Source: CAYQJS01 sp964417895 (GTDB taxonomy: Bacteria > Chloroflexota > UBA6077 > SHYK01). From it: 64,000 nt of DNA. The position numbers and the translations under genes are program-made. Each line of letters opens with the position of its first letter. Positions within the stretch are counted from its first letter, which is position 1. The stretch lies in assembly GCA_964417895.1 (NCBI GenBank), contig CAYQJS010000002.1:161963-225962 (forward strand). The letters run 5' to 3'. Under the pieces are notes generated by a model. The model saw nothing but the letters and a program-made list of their open reading frames with translations. It made no database searches and was not told the DNA's origin. Shown piece by piece: positions 24,041 through 32,527 of this stretch.

Positions 24041-25747
24041 ATGAGCGCTCTGAATAGGCCCGCAATCCTCACGATGGTTGCTGTTTTCGTGACGCTCGCG
24101 GCGTGTGGGCCAGCGCAATCGCCTCTAGCGGAGCGCGGGTCCGACAGCGTTCCGCTGAAGCAGATGGTGCTGCGGGTCGCCGACGAGCGCGACGACCCGG
24201 ATCTGGCCCATCGGTTCGGCGACGGAAGCGGAGGCGGGATCAACTACATGATCAATGCCTTCCTTGCCCGCACTGACGATAGGGGCGTTCTCGGACCGTA
24301 CCTCACCGTGAAACTCCCGAGCCAGGACGACGGCACTTGGGTGATCAGCCCGGACGGGACGATGCAGACTATCTGGACGATCCGACCGGACGCCAGGTGG
24401 CACGACGGCCAGCCGCTCACATCCCACGACATCGTCTTTGCCCACAAGGTGTACTTGGACAACGATATTCCAGTGCCAGATCGAACACCGGAACGCTACA
24501 TTAGCAGCATCACTCCCCGCGACGATAGGACCTTCGAGGTGAACTGGCGCCAACTGTTCTTCGGGGCCGCGCAGCCAAGGGAGCCGGACCTCGAGCCCCT
24601 GCCGCGACACTTGCTGGAAGATCTTTACAACACCAGCGACAAGCAAGCGTTCGTCAACCACAGGTTCTGGACGACCGAGGAATACGTCGGCCTGGGGCCC
24701 TACCGTGTCGCCAAGCGCGAGCAGGACGTGCGCGTCACCCTGGCGGCAAACCCGTACTTCTTCCTCGGGACGCCGAGGATCGACATCATCGAGTTCACAT
24801 TCTCCGACCAGCGAGCCGTGGTCGCTCGCCTCCTGGCAGGCGATATCGATTTCGCCGAGCACGCGGTGATAACCACCGAGCAAGCAGCGGTCCTACGAGA
24901 CCAGTGGAACGACGCCAACGAGGGCAAGGTCTTCTCGACCATGTGGCAGGCCCAGGTATTAGTGTTCCAGCAGGCCGACGTCCCCGTCGACCCTCAGCCC
25001 GCGTTGAGGGATGTTCGCGTGCGACGAGCTTTGATCCACGCCGTTGACCGGGAGGCGATCGGATCGCTGGCGACGAACGGGTTCTCGATGGCCACCGATG
25101 TGAACATGACTCGCACGCACCTGCTGTTCCAGAGGATGGAGGCGGCAGCCGCAAAGTATGCGTACGACATTCGTCGGGCCGAGCAGCTGCTGAACGAGGC
25201 CGGCTGGGTCCGAGGTACTGACGGCATGGTCCATAATGCCGCTGGCACGCTCTTAGACCTCCAGATGTACGGGTCCCCGCGGGATGCGGGCGGCAATATT
25301 CCAGCCGCCTTCGTCGACTTCTGGAAGCGGGTGGGCATTGACGCTAAGGTCATCCAAGTGTCACGTGCGCAACATGACGACCCGCAGTACCGGGCCAACT
25401 TTCCCGGAGCACAGCTGCAATCGAAACCGCCTTTCCAGTACCACGACCTGATCCGGGCAGAGCTTCCCACCGAGCAGAACCGGTGGAACGGCCGCAACGT
25501 GGTCAGTTGGGTGAACCAGGAGTATGAGGCGGCGTTTGCTCGGTTCAGCCAGTCCCTGAGTCTAGCGGAGCGCGAGGAAATGGCCGTCGAGTTAGAGCGG
25601 GTCATTACCATGGATGTCGGCCAGCCACGTCTGTTCTACCAGGTGAGACCGGGCGCTGCTCGCAACAACGTCGAGGGCATCAAGGAGCATAGCCTGGGCC
25701 ACAGCCCGACGTACCTCTGGAACATCCTGGAATGGAGGGTGACGTAA
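24041..25747 (+). CDS. Family-5 ABC transporter solute-binding lipoprotein (tandem paralogue)
   Basis: 568 residues; GGGAGGT precedes ATG 24041. Signal peptide with lipobox LAAC (Cys22). It shares with its upstream neighbour the segments LPSQDDGTW, RWHDGQPLTSHDIVFAHKVY, PRDDRTFEVNWRQLFFGAA, TTEEYVGLGPYRVAKREQDV and VRRALIHAVDREAIGS, clearly a tandem duplication that has diverged. A distinctive region (LVFQQADVPVDPQPAL) differs from the neighbour and lies near the presumed ligand cleft, suggesting altered specificity. Confidence 0.95.
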   Translation: MSALNRPAILTMVAVFVTLAACGPAQSPLAERGSDSVPLKQMVLRVADERDDPDLAHRFGDGSGGGINYMINAFLARTDDRGVLGPYLTVKLPSQDDGTWVISPDGTMQTIWTIRPDARWHDGQPLTSHDIVFAHKVYLDNDIPVPDRTPERYISSITPRDDRTFEVNWRQLFFGAAQPREPDLEPLPRHLLEDLYNTSDKQAFVNHRFWTTEEYVGLGPYRVAKREQDVRVTLAANPYFFLGTPRIDIIEFTFSDQRAVVARLLAGDIDFAEHAVITTEQAAVLRDQWNDANEGKVFSTMWQAQVLVFQQADVPVDPQPALRDVRVRRALIHAVDREAIGSLATNGFSMATDVNMTRTHLLFQRMEAAAAKYAYDIRRAEQLLNEAGWVRGTDGMVHNAAGTLLDLQMYGSPRDAGGNIPAAFVDFWKRVGIDAKVIQVSRAQHDDPQYRANFPGAQLQSKPPFQYHDLIRAELPTEQNRWNGRNVVSWVNQEYEAAFARFSQSLSLAEREEMAVELERVITMDVGQPRLFYQVRPGAARNNVEGIKEHSLGHSPTYLWNILEWRVT

Positions 25748-25839
25748 GCGGATCGAGACCGTGTGCATGGCCGACGGAGCTTTACCACTGCAACTGCTGC
25801 TGATAGACTGCGGACGGTTTCATACGAGAGGAGGATGAG

Positions 25840-26892
25840 ATGGAGCTCGCGGAAGTCAAAGATATCGAAGCATTCGATCGGTGGCTGTCAGAGCACAATG
25901 TCAAGGGCATCTGGGACCGCGACGGCGACTCAACGGAGCTCGAGCCGTTCCTGTGGAAATGGGACGAGCTCTACACAGCCCTAGTAAAGGCGGCGGACTT
26001 CTTCGCCGTCGGCTTCGGAGGCCGAAGAAACATCAACCTCATCAACCCGACCGTAGGCCGTCGGCGGCCGACGCACACGATGTCGGGGTCACTCCAGTAC
26101 CTCATGCCCGGCGACATCGCGCAGAGCCACAAACATATGGCAACCACCTGCCGATGGGTCATCAACGGCGACCCGGGTGCCTTCTCCGTGATGGATGGGG
26201 AGGCGTTCCCCCTCCTGGAGGGCGATCTCCTGGTCGCGCCGCCGTACGCCTGGCACGGCCACTACCACGACGGCGAAAAGCCCATGATCTGGCTTACGGC
26301 TACCTCAGAGCTCCTCCGCCTCAATCACGGGCCGGCCGGCGCCACGTACCCAGAGCGCATTCAGCCGGCGGACAAGCCCGAAGGGTGGTGGTCGAGTGTT
26401 ATGTCCGGGCCGACCCGTCCAGAGTCGGCGAAGCACGGGTTCCTGCGGCCGCCGTACCGATATAAGTGGCCCGACACGCATGCGGCGCTGATGGCTCTCA
26501 AGGAACGAGAGGAATCGGACCCCTACGACGGTATCAGGCTCGACTTCACGAATCCGCTGGACGGTGGACCGACATTCAGCACCATGGCGGCGCGAGTCCA
26601 GCTCCTAACGCCGCGCGAGACTACCAAGGCGCATCGCCACAACTCGACGACCATCTACCAGGCATTCCGTGGACGCGGTGTGACCGTGGCCGACGGAAAG
26701 CGGCTGGAGTGGGCGCAGGGAGACATCTTCGTCGTCCCGCCGTGGGCGATTCATCACCACGAGAACCTTACGGCGGAAGACGCGATCCTCTACTCGCTCA
26801 GCGACGATCCGGTGTGGCGGGGCTTGGGCGTGTACTTCGAGGAGAACGATCCGGTCGAGGAACCAAGGGGCGCCCGCGTCCGAGAGGACTGA
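25840..26892 (+). CDS. Bicupin dioxygenase-like protein (gentisate 1,2-dioxygenase family)
   Basis: 350 residues; GGAGG lies just before ATG 25840. Two cupin barrels. Cupin 1 has H97-K-H99 (GDIAQSHKHMATTCRW) and the closing His cluster WHGHYH (139-143). Cupin 2 has H265-R-H267 (TTKAHRHNSTTIYQAFRGRG) and H305-307 (PPWAIHHHENL). This is the layout of gentisate or 1-hydroxy-2-naphthoate dioxygenases, Fe(II) ring-cleavage enzymes of aromatic breakdown. Both barrels keep the HxH ligands, whereas classical gentisate dioxygenases use mainly the first. It lies between binding-protein and amidohydrolase genes on the same strand. Confidence 0.88.
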   Translation: MELAEVKDIEAFDRWLSEHNVKGIWDRDGDSTELEPFLWKWDELYTALVKAADFFAVGFGGRRNINLINPTVGRRRPTHTMSGSLQYLMPGDIAQSHKHMATTCRWVINGDPGAFSVMDGEAFPLLEGDLLVAPPYAWHGHYHDGEKPMIWLTATSELLRLNHGPAGATYPERIQPADKPEGWWSSVMSGPTRPESAKHGFLRPPYRYKWPDTHAALMALKEREESDPYDGIRLDFTNPLDGGPTFSTMAARVQLLTPRETTKAHRHNSTTIYQAFRGRGVTVADGKRLEWAQGDIFVVPPWAIHHHENLTAEDAILYSLSDDPVWRGLGVYFEENDPVEEPRGARVRED

Positions 26893-26979
26893 CTCCTAGA
26901 GGGGTTCCTCGCGCAAAAGGGTTGGGAAGGGTGCGCCCTCCCGTGATGGCGAGCAAGCGTGATCTTGGAGGCGCTGAAC

Positions 26980-28137
26980 ATGGAGATCAAACACGGCGCG
27001 ATCAGCGCGGACTCCCATGCGGCGTTCGACCGCGACGACTTCCTCTCCCGTATGTCGGCGACGAAGTGGGGAGACCGCATCCCCCAGGTCGTGGAGATGG
27101 AGGTCAACGGTCGTCGCATCCATCGCTGGAACATCTATGCGAAGCCGGCGCGCGCCGAGGGCTCCGGCGCCACATGCAACTGCCCCGCCCTGATGGGCGA
27201 TCCTTTCCCCCATTTTCCAACCCGGTGGGAGGATGTTCCCAAGGCTGCTTATGATCCGGTGGCGCGCCTCGCGGCCCTCGACACGGACCGCGTCGACGCC
27301 GAAGTGGTGTTTCCCCCGTTCGGCCCCTTCGTTGAGATTGGCGACGTCGAGTTCGAGCTCGACGTGGTGCAGGCGTCCAACGACGCGCTCGGCGACTGGA
27401 CGCGAGTCAGCGATCGCTATTTGCCGCTTGCCCTGATTCCCTACATGCAGGAGCCGAGGAACATCGTGCGGGAGCTCGAGCGCGCGGTCGAGGGTGGGAA
27501 CCGGGGAGTCTACGTCCTCGGTGAGACTCCGAAATCGCTCCCCCACCTCACCGATCCCTACTGGTACCCGCTATGGGACGTGTGCCAGGCGCTCGATGTG
27601 CCGGTCAACTTCCACGGTTTTTCGGGGCTGAGCCTGGGAATCGAGCGACGCCACAAGTTCAGCGGGTACACGCCACGCTCGTCCCACTCTGCGTCAGTCA
27701 CGCCATCATCCGTGACCGCCGGGCAAATTGTGCCGCAACTGATCTTTTCCGGTGTCGCGGAGGCTTTCCCACGGCTCAGGTTCGTCTTCGCGGAGATGGG
27801 GATCGGCGGCTTCTACTACGCGCTGACCACGTGCGACCACGAGTGGGAGGCCCGCGAGTTGTGGAAGGAGGGCCTGGACACGCGTCCGAGCGAGATCATG
27901 CGTCGGCAGATGCACGTGAACTTCTGGTTTGAAGCGGGCGGCGTCGAAATGCGGCACCATGTGGGCATCGACAACATCATGTGGGAGTCGGATTTTCCGC
28001 ACGTGGCGTCGTTCTATCCTCGGTCCAGGGATGCAGCGGAGCGCGTGCTGACTGGAGTGCCCGAGGACGACCGCCGCAAGATGCTCTACGAGAATGCGTT
28101 GCGTGTTTACAGGCTTCGAGCTGAGGGTGGCGAATGA
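26980..28137 (+). CDS. Amidohydrolase_2 family metal-dependent hydrolase/decarboxylase (COG2159)
   Basis: 385 residues from ATG 26980, chosen because TTGGAGG lies 8 bases upstream. The TIM-barrel family of ACMSD and related decarboxylases is recognised by ISADSHAAFDRDDFLSRM at strand 1, VNFHGFSG (His ligand), RLRFVFAEMGIGGFYYAL (strand 6) and DNIMWESDFPHVASFYPRSR (catalytic Asp, then the FPH signature). Strand 1 lacks the second His of the classical HxH (DSHAA). It probably acts on a ring-cleavage product or carboxylated metabolite. It follows the bicupin gene closely, suggesting a joint pathway. Confidence 0.9.
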   Translation: MEIKHGAISADSHAAFDRDDFLSRMSATKWGDRIPQVVEMEVNGRRIHRWNIYAKPARAEGSGATCNCPALMGDPFPHFPTRWEDVPKAAYDPVARLAALDTDRVDAEVVFPPFGPFVEIGDVEFELDVVQASNDALGDWTRVSDRYLPLALIPYMQEPRNIVRELERAVEGGNRGVYVLGETPKSLPHLTDPYWYPLWDVCQALDVPVNFHGFSGLSLGIERRHKFSGYTPRSSHSASVTPSSVTAGQIVPQLIFSGVAEAFPRLRFVFAEMGIGGFYYALTTCDHEWEARELWKEGLDTRPSEIMRRQMHVNFWFEAGGVEMRHHVGIDNIMWESDFPHVASFYPRSRDAAERVLTGVPEDDRRKMLYENALRVYRLRAEGGE

Positions 28138-28203
28138 AGATGGCAGCCGCGGGAATTCGCGCGTGGCTGCCTGCTCCGTGTCGCTCTTGATGGCTGACCG
28201 CTG

Positions 28204-29331
28204 ATGTTAGAGAGGTCGTATCGGTTCATCAGCGTCGACGACCACGTTCAGGAGACGCCCGACCTCTGGACGAGCAGGCTTTCGAAGAGCCGGTGGGGTG
28301 ATCGCATCCCTCATCTCGAGCGCGACGATGGCGTCGAGCGCTGGGTGATGGACGGCCAGCTACTGCTCGACGGGCGTGTGGCGCGTGCGGGCGCGCTGAT
28401 GTTAAATCGGAGCCGTGATCCGAGCCGCTGGGAGGACGTTCCACCGGCCGCCTATGTGCCAGCGGAGCGCCTGAAAGCGATGGACGCCGCCGGAGTCGAC
28501 TACTCGGTGCTTTACCCCACAGTGGCGGGATTGGCGGGGGAGGCCTTTGGACGCCTTCACGATCCTGAGCTCGAGCGGAGCTGCGTGGAGGCCTACAACA
28601 ACTGGCTGGTCGAGGAGTGGGCCGCCGTAAGCGACCGCTTCATACCCCAGTGCATCGTGCCGATCTGGCCCCCTGAGGCCACGGTGCGCGAGATCCGCCG
28701 GGCTGTAGCGATGGGACACCGGGGGGTTGTCTTCCCCTCGGTGCCGATGGATCTGCGCCAGGTGCCGCACATCAGCGGCCCTGAGTACGACGTCGTGTGG
28801 GCTACGTGCGAGGAGCTGGGCGTGCCGCTCTGTTTCCACGCGGGGGCCTCTCCCGGACTCCAATATCAACCGCGGCCGGGTCTAGCTTCCGCGATGGCCG
28901 ACGCCCTGGATGCGGTGACAAGACCCGTATCGAGTGTGTTCGTTATCGGCCACATCTCTTTCTCAGGGTTGCTCCTGAGGCACCCCGGGCTGCGCGTCAT
29001 CCTTGCCGAGAGCGCCCTCGGCTGGGGCGTGCTTTACATGGAGAAGGCCGACCACGAGTTTCGGCAGGACGGCCTCGCCCGTGAAGGCTACGAGTTGAAG
29101 CCATCCGAGATGTTCCATCGGCAGTGCTATTTCACGTCGTGGTTCGACGAGGTCGCTCCGTTCATTCCGCACGTGGGAGTGGACAAGATCCTCTGGTCCA
29201 CCAATTTCCCGCTGGCGACCTCGACATGGCCCAGGACTCGGGACACGATCAACCGCTGCTTCGAGGGCGTGTCGACCGAGGATCGTGAACAGGTGCTGTG
29301 GAACAATGCGGCCACTCTCTACCGCATCTGA
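28204..29331 (+). CDS. Amidohydrolase_2 family protein with an altered active-site Asp
   Basis: 375 residues. Strand 1 reads FISVDDHVQETPDLW, strand 5 has LCFHAGASPG, strand 6 VIGHISFSGLLLRHPGLRVI and LAESALGWGVLYMEK. Where family members have SDFPH or SDYPH near the end, this one reads DKILWSTNFPLATSTWPRTR, so the metal/catalytic Asp is Asn and the His is Leu. It may have lost hydrolase activity or use another mechanism. The ribosome site is weak. It follows the previous amidohydrolase by 66 bases and looks like a diverged duplicate. Confidence 0.88.
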   Translation: MLERSYRFISVDDHVQETPDLWTSRLSKSRWGDRIPHLERDDGVERWVMDGQLLLDGRVARAGALMLNRSRDPSRWEDVPPAAYVPAERLKAMDAAGVDYSVLYPTVAGLAGEAFGRLHDPELERSCVEAYNNWLVEEWAAVSDRFIPQCIVPIWPPEATVREIRRAVAMGHRGVVFPSVPMDLRQVPHISGPEYDVVWATCEELGVPLCFHAGASPGLQYQPRPGLASAMADALDAVTRPVSSVFVIGHISFSGLLLRHPGLRVILAESALGWGVLYMEKADHEFRQDGLAREGYELKPSEMFHRQCYFTSWFDEVAPFIPHVGVDKILWSTNFPLATSTWPRTRDTINRCFEGVSTEDREQVLWNNAATLYRI

Positions 29332-29464
29332 GTTGCTCCAGGCGACGGCGGGCACCTCATCCGTCAGATGAAAGGAGGCATCTTCGGGCCATTGTGGACG
29401 GTTAACCGATGGAACTTATCGTCAGAGCCGGTTCTTTCTTTCCAAACACCAAGGAGGATGGTCG

Positions 29465-30277
29465 ATGCCGAAGCTCAAGCACGTCGCGATCGTGAGCAGT
29501 AATCCCCCTAGGATCGCTGAGTTCTATCAACAGCTCTTCGGTATGCGCGGAAACCCGAGAAGCGGCCGTGGCGGTGACGATGCAGCCTCCACCGCAGATG
29601 GGTATGTATGGCTGGCCGTGAACACGAGGCCGCCGGGAAGACAGGCAGGGTTGGATCACTTTGGTTTCGAAGTCGAGGACCTCGATCTGATCCAAGCTCG
29701 CCTCCAGGATGACTACCCGGCGATTCGAATTGCCAGGAGACCGCACCGCGGCTTTGCCGCCTATAGCTCGCACGACCCACTCGGCAACATCTTCGACCTT
29801 TCCCCTATCGAGATGCAGGACAAGGGCGCACATTACGCGAACCTGGCAGAGGACCAGCGCCACGCTCGCCGGATCTCGCATCTATTCTTGAGAACGGTTG
29901 AACCGGAAAAACTGGCGCGCTTCTATCAAGATATCTTGGAGCTTCGCGCGCAGGAGAAGGATCCCGAAGACCCCAACTACTACCTCACCGATGGCACGGT
30001 GACGCTTGTCGTCGCCCCCTGGCAGATTACCGACTACGATCATTCAGGGATCGAGCGGCCGGCCCTCGACCACATAGGGTTCGAAGTAGAGAGCATTGAA
30101 GCCTTCAAAGCGGACCTCGAGGAGTTGGCTGAGCGTCGGCCAGATTTGGCCCCCGCCCCTAAGAAGGAACGGGGCGAGGGAGATGCCCGTATGAAGCTCC
30201 TCGCGACCTGCAAGTACGGGACGTACCACCTCCCCGACCCTGATGGCGTGCTCCTGTGCGTGAGTGAGCACCAGTAG
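29465..30277 (+). CDS. Two-domain VOC protein (extradiol-dioxygenase/glyoxalase-like)
   Basis: 270 residues; AAGGAGG precedes ATG 29465. Two VOC modules: the first starts MPKLKHVAIVSSNPPRIAEF with YQQLFGM and ends near HDPLGNIFDLSP. The second starts RRISHLFLRTVEPEKLARFY with QDILELRAQEKDP and ends TYHLPDPDGVLLCVSEHQ. Metal-ligand positions (H7, Glu/Asp in the last strand of each half) are plausible. Members include ring-cleaving dioxygenases and isomerases. The gene lies inside the amidohydrolase/binding-protein island, which favours a catabolic role. Confidence 0.88.
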   Translation: MPKLKHVAIVSSNPPRIAEFYQQLFGMRGNPRSGRGGDDAASTADGYVWLAVNTRPPGRQAGLDHFGFEVEDLDLIQARLQDDYPAIRIARRPHRGFAAYSSHDPLGNIFDLSPIEMQDKGAHYANLAEDQRHARRISHLFLRTVEPEKLARFYQDILELRAQEKDPEDPNYYLTDGTVTLVVAPWQITDYDHSGIERPALDHIGFEVESIEAFKADLEELAERRPDLAPAPKKERGEGDARMKLLATCKYGTYHLPDPDGVLLCVSEHQ

Positions 30278-30411
30278 ACATGAGTTCAACGACGCCACCC
30301 AGAGAAGCTCTTGGACGGTCCGGGTAACCGCGAGTCACTCGAAGGCCGGCGGAGTGCTCATCGCCCGAGTGCTCCGCTGACAGACGCGCCTCCCGAAGGG
30401 AATGGGAGGGG

Positions 30412-32133
30412 ATGGTGAAACAGCATTTCGGGCTTGTAAGTGGGCTGGTAGTCGCATCCCTTCTCGTTTCAGCTTGTGCTCTGCCCCAGCCGGGCGGGGA
30501 TCGAGAGCAACGAGCCGCGCCACCCACCATTGCACGAACGCTGGTCATCCTCGCCGGTGGCGAGATCCAGAACTATGCCGTCAAGGAACTGGTCGGAAGC
30601 GGCACCACGGCAGCATCAGCCAAGGAGTCGTTCAAAGTCCTTCTCAATGCCGGCCTCGTTCTCAGGGACGAACGAGGACTCCCGCGCCCCTATCTTGCAG
30701 AGACAGTCCCTGAGTTCAGAACCGATAGTTGGCGAGTCTCACCCGATGGAACGATGGAGACCGTCTATCGGCTCAAGCCAAGCCTTACCTGGCATGACGG
30801 GCAGCCCCTCACCGCCCAGGACTTCGTGTTCGCCTGGCGCATCTACGAAACCCCGCATTTCGGTGTGTCCAGGACTGGCGGCTTCGCGCTAGTCGACGAC
30901 GTGGCGGCGCCAGATCTTCGCACGGTTGTCATTCGCTGGAAGCAGGTATACCCGGACGCGGTGGTGGACACGGAGGTGCTCCCACCCTTGCCGCGCCATC
31001 TCCTCGAATCATCCTTCCAGCAGCTTGAGCTCGAAGCCTTCCTCGGGCTGCGTTTCTGGAGAGACGAGTATGTTGGCGCCGGGCCCTGGCGGCTGGAGCG
31101 GAGAGAGCCGGGCGCCTTCGTCGAGGCGAACGCATTCGACGGCTTCGTTTTCGGCCGGCCCAAAATCGAGCGCGTCCGGCAGATCTACACGCCCGACCCG
31201 GCAACGGCCGTTGCCATGATGCTCGGGGGAGAAGCGCACTACTCTAGCCCAGCTCTGCTGGACCCGGAAGAGGGCATCGCCCTCGAGCAGCAATGGGAGT
31301 CAATTGGCGGCACGGTGTTCTGGGAGGCGTTTGCAGGTCGGAGCATGATGGTGCAGCAACGACCCGAGTTCGCCGTTCCTCAGCAGCTGGCCACTGACGT
31401 GCGAGTACGACGGGCCATTGCCCACGCGATCGATCTCGACGGGATTACGGAGGCCACAACGGATGGGCGCGGTCTGGTGAGGAGAACCTACACCCATCCC
31501 TTTACGGACTATTACGAGAACATCTTAAGCGCGGTTGCGACAAGGTATGCGTACGATCCTCGACGGGCGGAGCAGCTCCTTCTCGATGCGGGGTTCAGTC
31601 GTGCGAGCGACGGATTCTGGGTAACCCCGAGTCGAGAGCGATTCAGTTTGGAGCAATGGCACCTGCCAGGTTCCGCCAATCAGCAAGAGAGCGTCCTGGT
31701 AATCGACAGCCTGCGCCGCGTCGGAATCGATGCCAGCTCCCATTTGTGGGGTATTCAACGGACGAGTAACGAGGATCGGGCCAAGACCTCCGGGCTATTT
31801 GCGGGTGCGGCCAACGAAACCGGGTTCCTGTCGTTTCACAGTGATCTGATCGCAAGACCGGAGAACCGCTGGACAGGGGCCAACCGCATTGGCTACTCGA
31901 ACCCGGAGTTCGACCGTTTGCTGGATTCGTTCAGAGTCACGCTGGACCGCTCTGAGCGCGTGGGAGTGATCGCTCAGCTGGAGCGGATCGCGAGCGACGA
32001 GTTGCCCGCCATCCTTCTGTATTACCGCCCAAGAGCGGTGGCCCACGTGCGGCAGCTGAAGGGTGTTGTTAACAACCTGACACCCGACGCGGGCAACGAA
32101 CGAAACATGTGGTTGTGGGAATGGCAGTCTTGA
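30412..32133 (+). CDS. Family-5 ABC transporter solute-binding lipoprotein
   Basis: 573 residues. ATG 30412 or GTG 30415 follows GGGAGGGG. Lipobox LVSAC (Cys22). Family segments: YRLKPSLTWHDGQPLTAQDF with VFAWRIYETPHF, DEYVGAGPWRLERREPGAFV, PKIERVRQIYTPDPATAV and DVRVRRAIAHAIDLDGITEA. It belongs to a second subtype (TAQDFVFAWRIY) shared with the protein at 32528-34255, next to it on the same strand. No permease gene accompanies it. Confidence 0.95.
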   Translation: MVKQHFGLVSGLVVASLLVSACALPQPGGDREQRAAPPTIARTLVILAGGEIQNYAVKELVGSGTTAASAKESFKVLLNAGLVLRDERGLPRPYLAETVPEFRTDSWRVSPDGTMETVYRLKPSLTWHDGQPLTAQDFVFAWRIYETPHFGVSRTGGFALVDDVAAPDLRTVVIRWKQVYPDAVVDTEVLPPLPRHLLESSFQQLELEAFLGLRFWRDEYVGAGPWRLERREPGAFVEANAFDGFVFGRPKIERVRQIYTPDPATAVAMMLGGEAHYSSPALLDPEEGIALEQQWESIGGTVFWEAFAGRSMMVQQRPEFAVPQQLATDVRVRRAIAHAIDLDGITEATTDGRGLVRRTYTHPFTDYYENILSAVATRYAYDPRRAEQLLLDAGFSRASDGFWVTPSRERFSLEQWHLPGSANQQESVLVIDSLRRVGIDASSHLWGIQRTSNEDRAKTSGLFAGAANETGFLSFHSDLIARPENRWTGANRIGYSNPEFDRLLDSFRVTLDRSERVGVIAQLERIASDELPAILLYYRPRAVAHVRQLKGVVNNLTPDAGNERNMWLWEWQS

Positions 32134-32191
32134 TGAGCTGACGGGTCCGAAGAATACCGTTCCTTTGGATCAACAACATCGGGAACGAGGT

Positions 32192-32350
32192 GATGATGGC
32201 GATCGCCGAGACCAGCCAATTCATGCGCATCGAGGCCTCAATACGCGGTATCGAGACCAAGGTAGCGGGCCGGCAGTGATTCTGCTCCACGGATCAGCCC
32301 TCGGGTCCTCGCTAGAGGTGTGGGACCAGCACCAGACCAGGAGGGCGGAC
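32192..32350 (+). pseudogene. Truncated alpha/beta-hydrolase remnant
   Basis: One frame starts MAIAETSQFMRIE; the next frame continues GLNTRYRDQGSGPAVILLHG and SALGSSLEVWDQHQ, the canonical N-terminal strand, HG oxyanion motif and following helix of an alpha/beta hydrolase. The rest of the enzyme (nucleophile elbow, acid, His) is absent. A frameshifted and 3'-deleted gene between two binding-protein genes. Confidence 0.6.
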
Positions 32351-32527
32351 GTGACCCGTTGGAGGCGCCTACGCGCCAGATGCAGGCGGGACGCGCGTGA
32401 TGGAGAAATGTGCTGTCGGCCGCTAACCTGGGGCCGGGCTGAGCCGTCGCCAGGATGCGGCGAGGGCACGGAGTGACGGCCGCCAGGGCGTGGATTCTTG
32501 GGCGTAGTGCTCAAAAGGAGGTTCGCC

